Notes: generated by a model not told the origin, from the letters alone. A DNA stretch of 64,000 nucleotides from Prostheceraeus crozeri (GCA_907163375.1 CAJQUW010016185.1:124001-188000), one strand, 5' to 3'; shown: positions 42,371-53,003, counted from the stretch's first letter. Numbers and translations are program-made.

Positions 42371-42794
42371 TTTTAAAGAAATATTTTTAGTCACATGATA
42401 TATTTTAAAAACCTGAAAGATGGATAAAATTCATGAATTTGAAATTCTTAACTTTTATGATTTTCGGTGTCCTGGAACGGTCATGATTTTAAGGGTGAAA
42501 ATTGTAATTCTCAAATTTCAGATTTTGAAAAATTTGAAAAATTGGGTATTTTTAAAAACGCCTAAATTTATGAATTTAGGTCTTCATAACCTGAAAAATG
42601 ACCAAAATTCATGAATTTATGTCGTTTTTAAAAATACTATTTTTTGAAAAATCGGTATCTTTAAAAACGACTAAATTCATGAATTTAGGTCTTAAAAACC
42701 TGAAAAAGGGTCTAAATTCATGAATTTATGTCGTTTTTCAAGATACTATTTTTTGAATTTTATGGTGTCCTGGAACGGTCTTTTGCCCATTACT
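42310..42794 (-). repeat. Right terminal inverted repeat of Polinton B
   Basis: Reverse complement of 25,972-26,523 without the internal duplication. Contains repeated AAATTCATGAATTT palindromes and ends CGGTCTTTTGCCCATTACT. Confidence 0.95.
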
Positions 42795-42800
42795 CATGCA
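42795..42800. repeat. Target duplication of element B, right (CATGCA)
   Basis: Directly follows CCCATTACT; pairs with 25,966-25,971. Confidence 0.95.
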
Positions 42801-44171
42801 GCAGAGTGGAATTCTATTCCTACAGTAAACAGCCGTCGGGGAAAGCGAGCTGTTGATGAGATTGTAAATGGCCCTACTTTAATTATCACTGCAGATACAG
42901 ACATACCCATTGCTAAAAATGCTTCACCCCTGAAATGGAAACAACCTACAAACCCATCATTCCGTCATCATTTAGAGCAATCCTACTATTACATGAAAAT
43001 TCAACGCCTATTGAATGTTGTGAATGATTTGGCAAATGATCTATGGTTCTGGCAAATGGATCCAAATCTACATAAAGTTACCCTCTACATGAGACCGACT
43101 ACTATTTCCCATGGATTTTATGTGAGTGGGCCTCTGCAAAAGATATTGAATCTTAAATCACGTTTCTTTCTACCTATCACCAAATTTGCAGAAGTAAAAG
43201 GAGGCGGTGCCTTCCCTTTGAGAGCTCAAGTGTCCATGAAAGTATCAAAGCAGATTAAGAAATATCCAAATTGGCACAGGAAAAAATTTAATATTACCCT
43301 TCTTCCCCTTGATCGCATGCATGAGCGCTTTGTGCTTTTTAAAACTGGTACTGTTGATGACTTGATCAAACAGGTAAATGAAATAAATGGATTATCTATG
43401 TCCATCACTCGAGTACACAATAAAGCAAGGATTGATTTCCGAAATGATCATGAGCGTTCACACATTGGATTTGTTCACATCAATTCTAAATTTCGTGATT
43501 TGCTCTCTTTAAAAACAGACGTCTTGTGGTCATACCATGAATGGGGGAATGTGAAAATAACATATGAACAGCAATCCGATTGTCGAATGGTCCTTTATTT
43601 CAAACGTACAGACCCTGTTTTACGTCCCAGTCTTACATGGAAGCCAAATGAAAAGTTACCGATACCTCCAAAGCATCATAGCAATGGTTATGATGTTTGT
43701 ACATACTTAAACAAAGGTGTATCAAATCTACACTAATATCATCTTGACTATGATCCTAAAGAAAATACATTCTGCATCAGTGTACATGGTAAAACGATCA
43801 TTCACATTTCAAAGGAGTTGACAAAGATTTTAGGATTCAAACGTGACATATTCTACGACGAGAAGTATTGTGGCTCAACATCCTTGCTCGATATCAATAT
43901 CAATCACTTTTATATTTACACTAACTTTATCCATTCAACAGAAGTTGATGGTCAAATGGTTCCCCTTTTAAGATATATTCCTACTGACAGTGGCGACTTT
44001 GGTGTGACCATGCACAGGGAGTTCCTGAACAAGGTATACATTCCAGTCAATGTATCACGATTATCCCATTGCAAATTTGGTATCTATGATGATAGGTGTA
44101 ATCCTATTCAATTCATTGGTGGTCGTACTGTCTTAACACTTCATTTTCGTCAGATAACATCAAATCACTAA
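42801..44171 (+). pseudogene. Penton-like minor capsid gene, right piece (fossil, A)
   Basis: Resumes after Polinton B. Contains NSRRGKRAVDEIVNG, a long jelly-roll-like middle with HINSKFRDLLSL and, towards the end, KILGFKRDIFY...PLLRYIPTDSGDFG...VYIPVNVSRLSHCKFGIYDD...FIGGRTVLTLHFR, the C-terminal signature shared with B's penton-like protein. Longer than B's homologue. Besides the two insertions it has about one break. Confidence 0.7.
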
Positions 44172-44280
44172 TGTTGCGTGTGGCGCAGTCAATGTCTTTT
44201 CTTTCTTGATTAGGTGGCCGTTAAGGCCGTAGTCTCATAAAGACCGTTTGGGGCATTCTCTGGTCTTATCAAAGGGCTTT

Positions 44281-44472
44281 TCACTCCTGAAAGTCAGCCT
44301 CGTTTATGAAAGGCTCACTCTCAACCGTTTGTAGAGTGAGCTGCTTGCAGCCTTCAATCATTTGTCTCTCTTCCTCTTCCTCTTTTTGTTGAAACTTTCT
44401 CTCAAGTTCCTTCTTCGTAGGAGTTGAGGTAGCGAGAGGTGTGAATGTTTCCTCTGTGTCGGACATGACCAT
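44281..44472 (-). CDS. Small acidic protein, left of divergent promoter (A)
   Basis: 63 residues from the ATG at 44,472 (MVMSDTEETFTPLATSTPTKKELERKF...). Start chosen because a TATA box (TTTATATA on plus, 44,498-44,505) lies about 26 bp upstream. A Thr/Ser start, a Lys/Glu/Gln coiled coil and an acidic end. No known family. It is head-to-head with the gene at 44,622. Confidence 0.5.
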   Translation of the reverse strand: MVMSDTEETFTPLATSTPTKKELERKFQQKEEEEERQMIEGCKQLTLQTVESEPFINEADFQE

Positions 44473-44497
44473 GATAGTAAAATGCAATACACTCTTC

Positions 44498-44584
44498 TTT
44501 ATATATGAGAATGATGCAGTGTGATTGATAAATGGCTGTCGTCCAATGAGAGAGCGCGAAGCAGGGAGAGAGAATCTATATAAG
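44498..44584. promoter_or_regulatory. Divergent promoter with two TATA boxes and CCAAT (A)
   Basis: TTTATATA (44,498-44,505) faces left, TATATAAG (44,577-44,584) faces right, and CCAAT (44,543-44,547) lies between. It drives two small genes that start 26 bp left and 38 bp right of the boxes. Confidence 0.65.
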
Positions 44585-44621
44585 TGCGATGCAATGACCA
44601 TTTCCTCATAATATCATTAAA

Positions 44622-44960
44622 ATGGATGCACCACCGAACGCCTATGCCTTACTCATGCCCAATGCCCCTCGCAAGAGGCAAGTGAAAACCATTTACGATG
44701 GTGAGGTCCAGCCGCCGCAGTTCGATGAGGAAATCATCATCATATCCGACGATGAAGAGGACAGTAGTGATACAATCAGAGCTGCCTTCCTGAGTGTGTC
44801 TCCAAAGGACGTGATGATGGAGCGGTGTATTGAGACTCTCCGGAGCTGGCTAGACCTCTTCTCTCCATCTAGTCAGCCCCGCAATCAAGAAGAGTTTGAC
44901 TTAGTAGACGTCATGTACCGTCTTATTACAAAACGTATTACTTTTATTTCTTTTCAATAA
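44622..44960 (+). CDS. Acidic protein with SUMO-interaction-like motif (A)
   Basis: 112 residues. The N-terminus is proline/asparagine-rich with a basic patch (APRKRQVK). At about residue 36 is EEIIIISDDEEDSSD, a hydrophobic quartet followed by Ser/acidic residues, which is the canonical SUMO-interacting motif layout. The C-terminus is helical (CIETLRSWLDLF...VDVMYRLI). The stop lies within AATAAA, so the polyadenylation signal overlaps the gene end. A nuclear regulatory or PML-type interaction role is inferred. Confidence 0.5.
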   Translation: MDAPPNAYALLMPNAPRKRQVKTIYDGEVQPPQFDEEIIIISDDEEDSSDTIRAAFLSVSPKDVMMERCIETLRSWLDLFSPSSQPRNQEEFDLVDVMYRLITKRITFISFQ

Positions 44961-45203
44961 ATGTGTATCATGACAGTGTTGTTTTTTCCTTCATATAAAC
45001 TGCATGGTTTCGAAAGGATCATCGAGTAAACATAGTATCGATTGGGAGCTATTGTTAGAATAAGATATCCTATCATCTAGACACTTAGCACAGTTACTAG
45101 AAATCGTTCATGATATAAAACATGATTTAGGTGAAGCAACGTTATCTGAGAATGAGCCATGAGTTCTGCTTGTCGAAAGGAAGTATTACACCGAACTTCA
45201 TTT

Positions 45204-45269
45204 GCAACGTTCAAGTTGACTGATAGCAGATTCAACTTAATGATAGCATTCTCCAGTCTGAAGACTGCC
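45204..45269 (+). repeat. 66-bp direct repeat, copy 1 (A)
   Basis: GCAACGTTCAAGTTGACTGA...AGACTGCC, repeated at 45,665-45,730 (461 bp away) with a few differences. The two copies flank the 80-residue gene below. Confidence 0.85.
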
Positions 45270-45360
45270 CAGGGCAAACCGCGAGGAGGTTCTATCATGT
45301 CTTGCCCCATGGTGGCCCTTATTAGGGCCGGTGGTTCGTTCTCGGTGACATTTAAGTTGA

Positions 45361-45603
45361 CTATTGGCTTGAATAGTCAATAGGTATGACCGTTGGGTTG
45401 TCATATACCCTATGCCGCCTAAGTCGTGGTGGTGCATTTGGGACCTTTCGGATGCGGGTGGTATTTGGAGTCCACACCTCATCCGTCCAAACGATCCTCT
45501 TGATCTTCCCCTTCTCTTCACACTCTTTCTCATTCTCTTCATTCCACTCGTCGAGGATGATGAAGTCGGGAATGGTTTCAGTAGGAGATGTTGCTTCCAT
45601 CAT
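45361..45603 (-). CDS. Small protein with acidic hydrophobic motif (A)
   Basis: 80 residues: MMEATSPTETIPDFIILDEWNEENEKECEEKG, then a basic half (KIKRIVWTDEVWTPNTTRIRKVPNAPPRLRRHR). FIILDEWNEE resembles a SUMO-interaction motif. TATA (TTTATATA on plus, 45,642-45,649) is about 39 bp before the ATG at 45,603. No known family. Likely early accessory gene. Confidence 0.45.
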   Translation of the reverse strand: MMEATSPTETIPDFIILDEWNEENEKECEEKGKIKRIVWTDEVWTPNTTRIRKVPNAPPRLRRHRVYDNPTVIPIDYSSQ

Positions 45604-45664
45604 GACTTAAAACTGAATGAGAATTAAATGAGAGGTAGTGGTTTATATACCCCTCTAACACGTC

Positions 45665-45730
45665 GCAACGTTCAAGTTGACTGATAGCAGATTCAACTTA
45701 ATGATAGTATTCGCCAGTCGGAAGACTGCC
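45665..45730 (+). repeat. 66-bp direct repeat, copy 2 (A)
   Basis: Pairs with 45,204-45,269. It lies upstream of the TATA box of the 80-residue gene, so it could hold shared regulatory sites. Confidence 0.85.
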
Positions 45731-45854
45731 TAGAAAACTTTCAAACACTGAAAGTAAGTTACAAGACAATCTGCACTGTGCAGTAAAACCTTTTCGATTA
45801 AACTTTCTAATGCTGTTGTGAGTTCAGTCAGTCATAAAACTTCAATGATCAAAC

Positions 45855-46230
45855 TTTATTTTCACAAACGTGCGTCGCAGTAAAATTATTTGACTACACT
45901 TTGCTTTTGCAAACCATGATACACTTTCTGACTAGACTTATGAATAAACCTTCAATGATCAAACTTTCTAACTATACATCAACCTGTGTTGCAGTAAAAA
46001 CCCTTGTACAACATGTTGGTTTCTGATGACACTGACAAGAGCTTGTTCACTAGCGAAGAGAGATGTCTGTTGTGTTGCATGTGGTGCAAGGGTGGCCTCC
46101 CATTTCATTCCATTCATCATTTATTCTTCCCCTCTGCATTCCATATCCAAAGATATGTGGCGGGCTTGGGACCGCTTTAGCTGCATTAGAAGGTAGTCCT
46201 TACGAGAGCCCATGGTGCGTTCTCGGGACG
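45855..46230. repeat. Subterminal inverted repeat of A, right arm
   Basis: Reverse complement partner of about 15,960-16,395. It overlaps the C-terminal codons of the coiled-coil gene on the minus strand. Confidence 0.75.
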
Positions 46231-47433
46231 TGGGATGTGGTGGGCTTATGACTTTTTCAGCTGGTCTGCAATGAAAGAAGTAAGAGTGAGAAAGATGGTA
46301 CAATGTTATGTTCCAGTCATAATACTTACGAAATTTGTGCGGCTTTCTATAATCTACACGGATGTCCTCCTTGTGATGTACTTTGATGTGATAACATCGG
46401 ACATCCGTGCAGTTAAAACATTCTTGTGTTGTATCTGGAGTCATATCTCCAGAAATTAATGGCCGCTCCGGGACATAGCCCACCACAGGAATGTGAAGGG
46501 CGGTGACCGTTTCAGGCGACACTTCCGAGTGCATACTCAACTGACGCTCCAGCACTGTCACTCGTTCCATCGCCTCTTCCTTCAACTCACGCCCTCGACA
46601 GACCGACTTCTCACAACTCTCCAACTTCGACTCAAGCGTCTCCTTTAACTTTCTCTCATTCACCAGCTTCTGCCTCGCCTCAAACAACTCTCTCTTCACA
46701 CTCGCAAAGTCCTCCAACTCTCTCTTCAAACGATCCCTTTCCACAGTCACTTCTTTCAACGTACACTTTGCAGCATTAAACTTTCCCTGCAACCTGTCAC
46801 ACTCATTCCTCACATTCCCATACGCCAGCGCATCATTCTTCGTCAACACCACTTTACTCGGCACACTCGACTGACTCACTCTCACAACACAATTAGGCAT
46901 CACACGCTCATCTCTCGGCGACGATTGAGCCCGTGGCTTTGCCAATGGCTCAATCGACGCGACAGCTCGCTCAAGCTCATCATCATCACTCAACCTCTCA
47001 ACACATCCCTTCTTCGTTACAACGCTCTCCATAGCCTCATCATCATCATCATCACTCTCGACAATCAACTTCCTCTTTACTTTACTCACCACTTCATCAT
47101 CCTTATCCAAATCAACATTCACGACTGGGGAACGCACTGGTTCGCCTTGAACAAATGCGCCCCCCGTTCACCACTCAACACTTGACTCATCATTTCCTTC
47201 CCAATCACTCGCAGAGGACAATTGGCATGAGCCTTCACAAACTCGACATCGAACGCACTACAACGAACATCACACCACACACAATACATCACCATCAACA
47301 CATCATCATGCCTCATCTCACCCTTCGTCACTCTTGCCAAGACGTGGCGCCTGAAACGGTCACCGCGGAAGGGCATGCCACAACTGCACTTAAAGATTTG
47401 TAGTTTTTTGTTGCATTCCTTCGTCATTTTCAA
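46121..47433 (-). pseudogene. Zinc-binding/coiled-coil protein region at right end (fossil, A)
   Basis: Minus strand from about 47,426 (MTKECNKK). The first ~100 residues hold Cys/His clusters (FKCSCGMPFRGDRFRRH; YCVWCDVRCSAFDVEFVKAHANC), like degenerate zinc fingers. Then an acidic/basic linker (DLDKDDEVVSKVKRKLIVESDDDDDE), a ~130-residue coiled coil (CDRLQGKFNAAKCTLKEVTVERDRLKRELEDF...), and a Cys/His end (ECFNCTDVRCYHIKVHH). A leader intron is likely: donor GTGAGT at 47,632 and acceptor CTTTTCAG at 47,435, behind a TATA box at 47,683-47,690. About one break. Function unknown. Confidence 0.5.
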
Positions 47434-47735
47434 ACTGAAAAGAGAAGAAATAATGTGTTAAATTGAGACACATTTTAGTGCTCATAAGAAGAGATCGTTA
47501 AAGGATCTCATCAAAAGTCACAGCTTAATAAAAACGTTCATATGAAGCTACTACTGTATCTGCATTAAGACAGAATAATCCTAAGTTCTAAATATTTCAA
47601 AGTTTGATAGCAAACTTCGACAGAGCACTCACCGTTAGTCTTACAACTTGAAACAGGAGTGAAGCCTAGAGAGAAGCAGTGGCTTATATACCCTCCCGAC
47701 ACAAAACCTTGCCCTGGTCTTTCTAAATTTAGTCG

Positions 47736-49407
47736 TGCTTTTGACTTGACAACGACGCTTTTACCAAATTTGGACATCACATCGACAGTTACCGGACTTT
47801 CAGTCGTGAAGGCCCATGATATACAAAGACAGAATCGATAGTCGCCCAGTGCTATCACAAAGACAACTTCGCTTTGAGGAAAGACAAGTTAAGCTGATGA
47901 ATCCGTCACAGGCATTTCTCAGAGGGGATCTTATCCCAACTCCAAGACCTCGACCCACAAATCCAACCTCGAGCGGACAGAGCGTGCGTCATGTCACTGT
48001 GTTGGTATCCGGGCCCCGATTTTGACATGAAAATCGGTGGAGTTATTTACATCAGGAAACCAGTCTCGAGCCGAAGCTCGCCTCTGGCAACTTTGTAAAT
48101 GTCTTAGTTGACTTCAGCAGGGTCGAACACCCCAGAAAACCTCCAAAACTAGTTAATTTAAATTTTTCAACTTTTTAGCACTACTTATGAAATTTTATAA
48201 GTAGTCTATCACTTAGAGCATGTCAATAGCAACCGAACCTTTTTTGAATCAAGTCAAACGGACTTGTAGAAGCAAAGTTACAAGCCTTTAAAGTTTTGGA
48301 GTCTTTTATGGCCTGGAGACGAAGGCCATCTCCTGGCTAACCTCTAAGTCTGACGCCTTAGCTGACTTCAGCAATGAAATTTTCTAAGTCGGTTTCTTAC
48401 AGAAACCCGGAATTTGGAATGTCCGAAGCTATCATCGGAGCTAAGAGAGACGACCTACCTTTGACAATCGTTCTCCTCTAAATGAAAAGTCTCTGTCGGT
48501 TCCCTGCTTATATAGTGTGTGGCGATCAGCTGATGACGTAATACCCATCATCCAAAAACTTTAAACCCGTCTATCTCCAGTTCTAGTGCCCCGATTGACT
48601 CCAAATTTTGAGTGTCACGTTTTCTCGCTCTCCCCTTTCATTCAAGACATCCCTCGACCCTCTCGGTTAAAACGCTCGGTCGTTTAATCAAAAAGTTCCA
48701 AAATCTTGGAAAATGCGCAAAAACTCGATTTGTAATAGGCTCTCATTTGGAAACGGAGCCTGCCACGCATCTGAAAAGAGTGGATCCTAGAGGACAAAGC
48801 GCGGTCTTGCCCCTAAAAGAAACCCGAGCTCTTCATTCACTTCCAATCCTCCGCTATTCATCGTCAAAGTTGGCTAAAAAGCGACATTTCACATTTGGAC
48901 TTGAAAAAATCCTAAGTATTTTCAACCACCGTAGTGAAAAATTTTCGAAAAATTTTTTTGGACACATTTCAACCTGAAACCTTGATAGAAGTTTGTTTCA
49001 CATGATGGGGCGGTTTTTCACCGAAACTTCACCGACCCAACTTTTGACGACAAACACGATGGGATGGGTCTCGGAACTCCATTCCAACATTTTGAAATTT
49101 TTTTTCACGAAAAAATCCTAAGTGTCGAGACCACCGTAGTGAAACATTTTCGAAAAAATTTTTTGGACGCATTTCAATCTGACACCTTGATAGAAGCCTC
49201 TTTCACATGATTCTCAACAAATGGTCTTTTCAACCAACTTGGCCAGTTGTGTCGTCGGGGGGGGGGCGGTTTCATGAACATCGCTCCTCCTCACGGACCC
49301 ATTCCTCCCAGCACATCCTTGGCGACTTCCTTCCAGAGGGGGGGCGCGTCAGCCTGATGAATCATCGCTTCGCATTTTGGCCTTGAATTTGCCACGGGGT
49401 TACTACT
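47736..49407 (-). repeat. Right terminal inverted repeat of Polinton A
   Basis: Mirror of 13,819-15,533 with the same promoter block facing left (TATA 48,507-48,514). Ends CACGGGGTTACTACT. The two repeats differ at scattered bases and small gaps. Confidence 0.93.
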
Positions 49408-49413
49408 GATGTT
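49408..49413. repeat. Target duplication of element A, right (GATGTT)
   Basis: Pairs with 13,813-13,818. Confidence 0.95.
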
Positions 49414-49767
49414 CTTACAAACAGCACACCGACCACTTTCAATTATGACTTTGTGAACCAATTTTAAATTCACATTCCAATATTGAAAAATTTGGAAATG
49501 GTTGTCAGTGACTGCTACAAATAGACACTATTAATCCATGGAATAGTAGGCTATTTCACATGAGACAATGCCGCCATCTCACTTGCAATTCTATTCATGA
49601 AAATCTTGTAATTGGGTGTCAACAACCTCCACAACCAACTTGGCAAATAGTTTCACTATGATACATTGTTACCCACTATGTCTGTAGATATCTATTGCAT
49701 AATCATGAAGAAGCATATTACGGACCGAAAAAATTTGCTATTCACACATGCATACATACAGATATTA
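49414..49767. other. Short flank between Polinton A and a transposon
   Basis: I see no gene. AT-rich unique sequence that continues the pre-insertion locus left of 13,813. Confidence 0.5.
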
Positions 49768-51331
49768 CAGGGTGATTATAAAATCTTTACCTGATAGCAA
49801 TCTGATCTCACGAAAAATCTACTTTGTGTATGAACAAGCGGTTTTTTGCACCAGTATCAAGAAGACCCAAAGTTTTGATCACAAAAAAAGCGATGGCTTA
49901 TTAAAAAAAATTGCCAGTTTTATTCATAAATTTCAACATGAGCACCATTTGTGACTCTCAAAACGTCCAGGCGATAGTCAATGTCTCTCCAAACACTCGC
50001 TAGCATTTCGTCAGTGATGGATTCGATTGCATCTCGTATTTTACTCTTTAATGTTGCTAAGTTGCGTATTGGGGAAGAGCATGTATAGACTTTATCCTTA
50101 ACATAGCCCCAAAGGAAAAAGTCTAATGGGGTTATGTCCGGAGACCATGGCGGCCATGCTATTGGTCCGTCTCTTCCAATCCACTGACATGGAAAGGTCT
50201 TGTCGAGACACTCTCGAACACTCAAAGCCCAATGAGGAGGTGCTCCATCCTGTTGAAGCAATACCTCAGGCTGGAGCTCTTCAAATTGAGGTATAGCATA
50301 CTGTTCCAACATGCATGTTAGCATACTGTTCCAACATAGACACCTGATGTAATCGTGTTTTCAGCGAAGAAAAATGGACCAATAACCCTATTGTGCATCA
50401 ATGCACACCATACATTCACTTTTGGACTGTTTCTTCTACGCTCTAAAACAGTGCGGGGCGGTTCAGATCCCCAAAAACGCAAATTATGCCGGTTAACATG
50501 GCCAGAGACATGGAATGTGGCTTCATCAGAAAATGCAATTTTCATAAGAAAGTCGGGATTCTCTGCCACTCTTTCCAATATCTCTGCTGCAAATGCAGCA
50601 CGAATAGGCCGATCATTAGGTTCCAAAGCATGTAGCATTTGAAACTCATAAGCCCGGAACTTAAGATCTTTCTTTAGCACCTTGAAGACCGTTGGCTGAG
50701 GAATTGCAAGGTGATCGGATGCACGCCGAGTTGACATTTCAGGATGGCGTAAAAAAGTGTCTCTAATACCATTAACCTTTTCTGTACTTATTGATGGTCG
50801 ACCTGATCTTTTTAGGTCACCGACACTACCTGTCTCTTCAAACTTTTTGTACCATTCTTTTATTGATTTGACTCTTGGTGGTTCACGATGGTAATGTTTG
50901 CGAAATTTTCGCTGAACAGTCAGTGGCGACTTCGACTCATGATACCACAAAACACATTGCGCTTTTTCTTGCATCTCGAACATTTTCTGAAATTTGTCGT
51001 TTGTTAACGCAGACAACAGTGAAAGTGAAAGAAGTGTATACTGTATCATTGAAGTGACAGGAAAGCTATGACATCCACTCAGTGAATTGCGTAGCGAACA
51101 CAATAGAATTTGATATCTTAGATATTCATTGTGCAACAATTGTCAGTTTCCTCTTTATGACACATACAAAATATTCTCTATTTTACTGAATATGGCGCCT
51201 TTTGCTTTCGTTTTTTGTGATCAAAACTTTGGGTCTTCTTGATAATGGTGCAAAAAACCGCTTGTTCATACACAAAGTAGATTTTTCGTGAGCTCAGATT
51301 GTTATCAGGTAAAGATTTTATAATCACCCTG
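49768..51331 (-). mobile_element. DD41D Tc1/mariner-superfamily transposon 2
   Basis: 1,564 bp between TA dinucleotides. Terminal inverted repeats of about 126 bp (49,768-49,893 and 51,206-51,331) begin CAGGGTGATTATAAAATCTTTACCTGATA. A different family from transposon 1 in sequence, but with the same terminal octamer. Confidence 0.94.
49920..51139 (-). pseudogene. DD41D transposase (disrupted by 25-bp duplication)
   Basis: Protein likely starting near 51,000 (MFEMQEKAQCVLWYHESKSPLTVQRKFRKHYHREPP). Helix-turn-helix (IREWYKKFEETGSV-type and MSTRRASDHLAIPQPTVFKVL), then the DDE domain: D in IAFSDEATFH, D in LLQQDGAPPH, D in ITPLDFFLWG with 41 residues between the last two. A 25-bp tandem duplication (AGCATACTGTTCCAACATGCATGTT, about 50,295-50,337) shifts the frame and splits the gene into two open pieces. 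Otherwise it looks young. Confidence 0.9.
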
Positions 51332-51466
51332 TATATATACAGAAGTATATGATTTAAAAGAGCAACAAAACAACAAAGCCATATAGGCCCCTACATGTAG
51401 AATTGAAACAGTCTGATTACGAGAAATGAATCTCGATAATGTTTTCATCACCTCTAAAAACAACTT

Positions 51467-52956
51467 TCATACTTTCATTTTTTTCGTTGATGGTCCGTGT
51501 ATTGTTACGTTTTCTGCAACTTTCATAGATGATATTGTTTGGAATTGTGACTCATCTTGAGAGGTGGAGCTTGACGCAATTTGAAATTCTCGTGTACATG
51601 TAGTACTTGTAGCAGCTTCTGGCCTATCGATCTGTGATGATGTACATGTACTTGATGTCCGCTGTTGTTCTCGTAATTGTAGTTGACTTTGGGAATGTAG
51701 AGAATTGTATAGTGATTTGTTCATGTTGAACATTTCTTGGTCGCTACATCTTTTCCTAATATAGGATTCCAAACTTCTCGAATTCTTGTGTCCAGTGACT
51801 TTGCAAATTTGTTCTTTCGAAAATCCCTTATCATAGAGTTGGTTTATAACTGTAGAACGAACGGAATGATTTGTATAGGTTTTTGACAATGATGCGGCTT
51901 TTGAAATTTCTGGCATCATTTTTCCTAAGGTATTTTTCCAATGACGAGATTCCTGTGATACCATTGGCCGTCATTTTCAAAACTTTTCGAGTCGCTTGGC
52001 CATAATATTTTAGGATCATGGATTCGAGATGAGTAAATGTCAAATGCCTCAACGGGGCAATGGGACTTGTCCTCTTGTTCATACATTTTTGACTTTTTCA
52101 AGTCATCGAATTCCTTAAACGACAATGATGCCTTTACATTTTTCGATAGATGAGTTTCATTTATTTTTATGTAAGTTCTTCCGCTTGAATCTTTTTCTTT
52201 ACTGAAAGTATGCACTGTTAGCTCGCGCATATTTTCCCTTCCTCTCATCCCGAAATTATATTCAATGTTATACCATACTTCTTGCTGTAGGCGAACTGGT
52301 GTTGACCGATTGAAGTATGAAGAAAGACGGGCCAAGTCATTTTGCTCAATTTCAACTGTTTGCTTACGTTGCTCTGCTCCACTCTTGAGATACTGCCCAC
52401 CTTTGGTCTTCAGCATATTATTGGCTGCCTTAAATGCAGACCCGTTGATTATATCAATATTTCGGTTGTTTGGCGCCTGGGTCAAAAATCGATGGATTGC
52501 AGCCCTGATACAGACTAAAGTAGCTGGACAATAATAACTTCCGTCAGTTTTCTTCAAATTGTGGTAGAAATAACGGAGATAATCGGCTATAACAGTTTCT
52601 GGCATGGTCTCAATATTCACAGGGTAATTTATGGATGACAGAAAATCCTTGAACTTCTTCGCATATTGCATCGTTTGGTAAACTGATGACCTTGGCCTCA
52701 TACTCATTTCTGCTTGATCTAATACATTCGTAATTCCCGGGTCTAACTGAGGATATTCAATTTCATTAAGGATTGTTGGGTATTCATATGTCTGTTGTTC
52801 GCTTGTTTTCTTTGCAGTCTCCTTCGTCAACGCATTCAATTCGTTCGTGCTTAATCCCGAAATCACCCCATTCGGCACAAAATCATAATTCATCAAAAAG
52901 TTGTCATCCAAATCAAATCCATCATTATCAATTCTATCATTTAATGACATCGACAT
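51467..52956 (-). pseudogene. Crypton-like tyrosine recombinase (DUF3504 type)
   Basis: About 500 residues from the ATG at 52,956. N-terminal SAM-like segment (YQTMQYAKKFKDFLSSINYPVNIETMPETVIADYLRYF), then the catalytic domain: first Arg in FGMRGRENMREL, His-Arg in YTNHSVRSTVI, His in VTGHKNSRS, Tyr in LESYIRK. This is the tyrosine-recombinase tetrad seen in animal Crypton elements and in genes domesticated from them. Two open pieces join around 51,950 at a run of five A residues where the family expects GKNTLGKMM. A single missing base there would explain it, by mutation or by sequencing. The C-terminus is Ser/Thr/Gln-rich. Confidence 0.75.
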
Positions 52957-52998
52957 TTCTTACAGGAAATTGTAACTTATTTGCGCTTGCATTGAACT

Positions 52999-53003
52999 AA
53001 TAT
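52999..53003. repeat. Target duplication AATAT of the foldback, left
   Basis: Pairs with AATAT at 53,750-53,754. Confidence 0.7.

Larger units (their letters stand above)
25972..42794. mobile_element. Polinton B, inserted in the penton-like gene of A
   Basis: 16,823 bp. Ends are AGTAATGGGCAAAAGACCG and its complement, with a 6-bp CATGCA duplication. It is AT-rich, unlike A. Genes: protease, integrase, PLA2-domain protein, pVI/pX-like proteins, major capsid and fibre-like protein at left; an unknown pair, a C2H2 ORF and PolB in the middle on the plus strand; ATPase, penton-like protein and two unknowns at right on the minus strand. It looks nearly complete in gene content but broken, with roughly six to eight breaks. 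It is younger than A. Confidence 0.95.
13819..49407. mobile_element. Polinton A (nested host of a DD41D element and of Polinton B)
   Basis: Both ends are defined: AGTAGTAACCCCGTGG at the left, its reverse complement at the right, and GATGTT duplicated on each side. Without the two insertions the element is about 17 kb. It carries packaging ATPase, integrase, cysteine protease, major capsid, penton-like protein, a pX-like protein and a PD-(D/E)XK-like nuclease. Accessory genes lie at both ends. No PolB is seen. It is broken: beyond the two insertions there are a handful of breaks. The termini still match closely, so the insertion is of moderate age, and older than B, which lies inside it. Confidence 0.93.
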
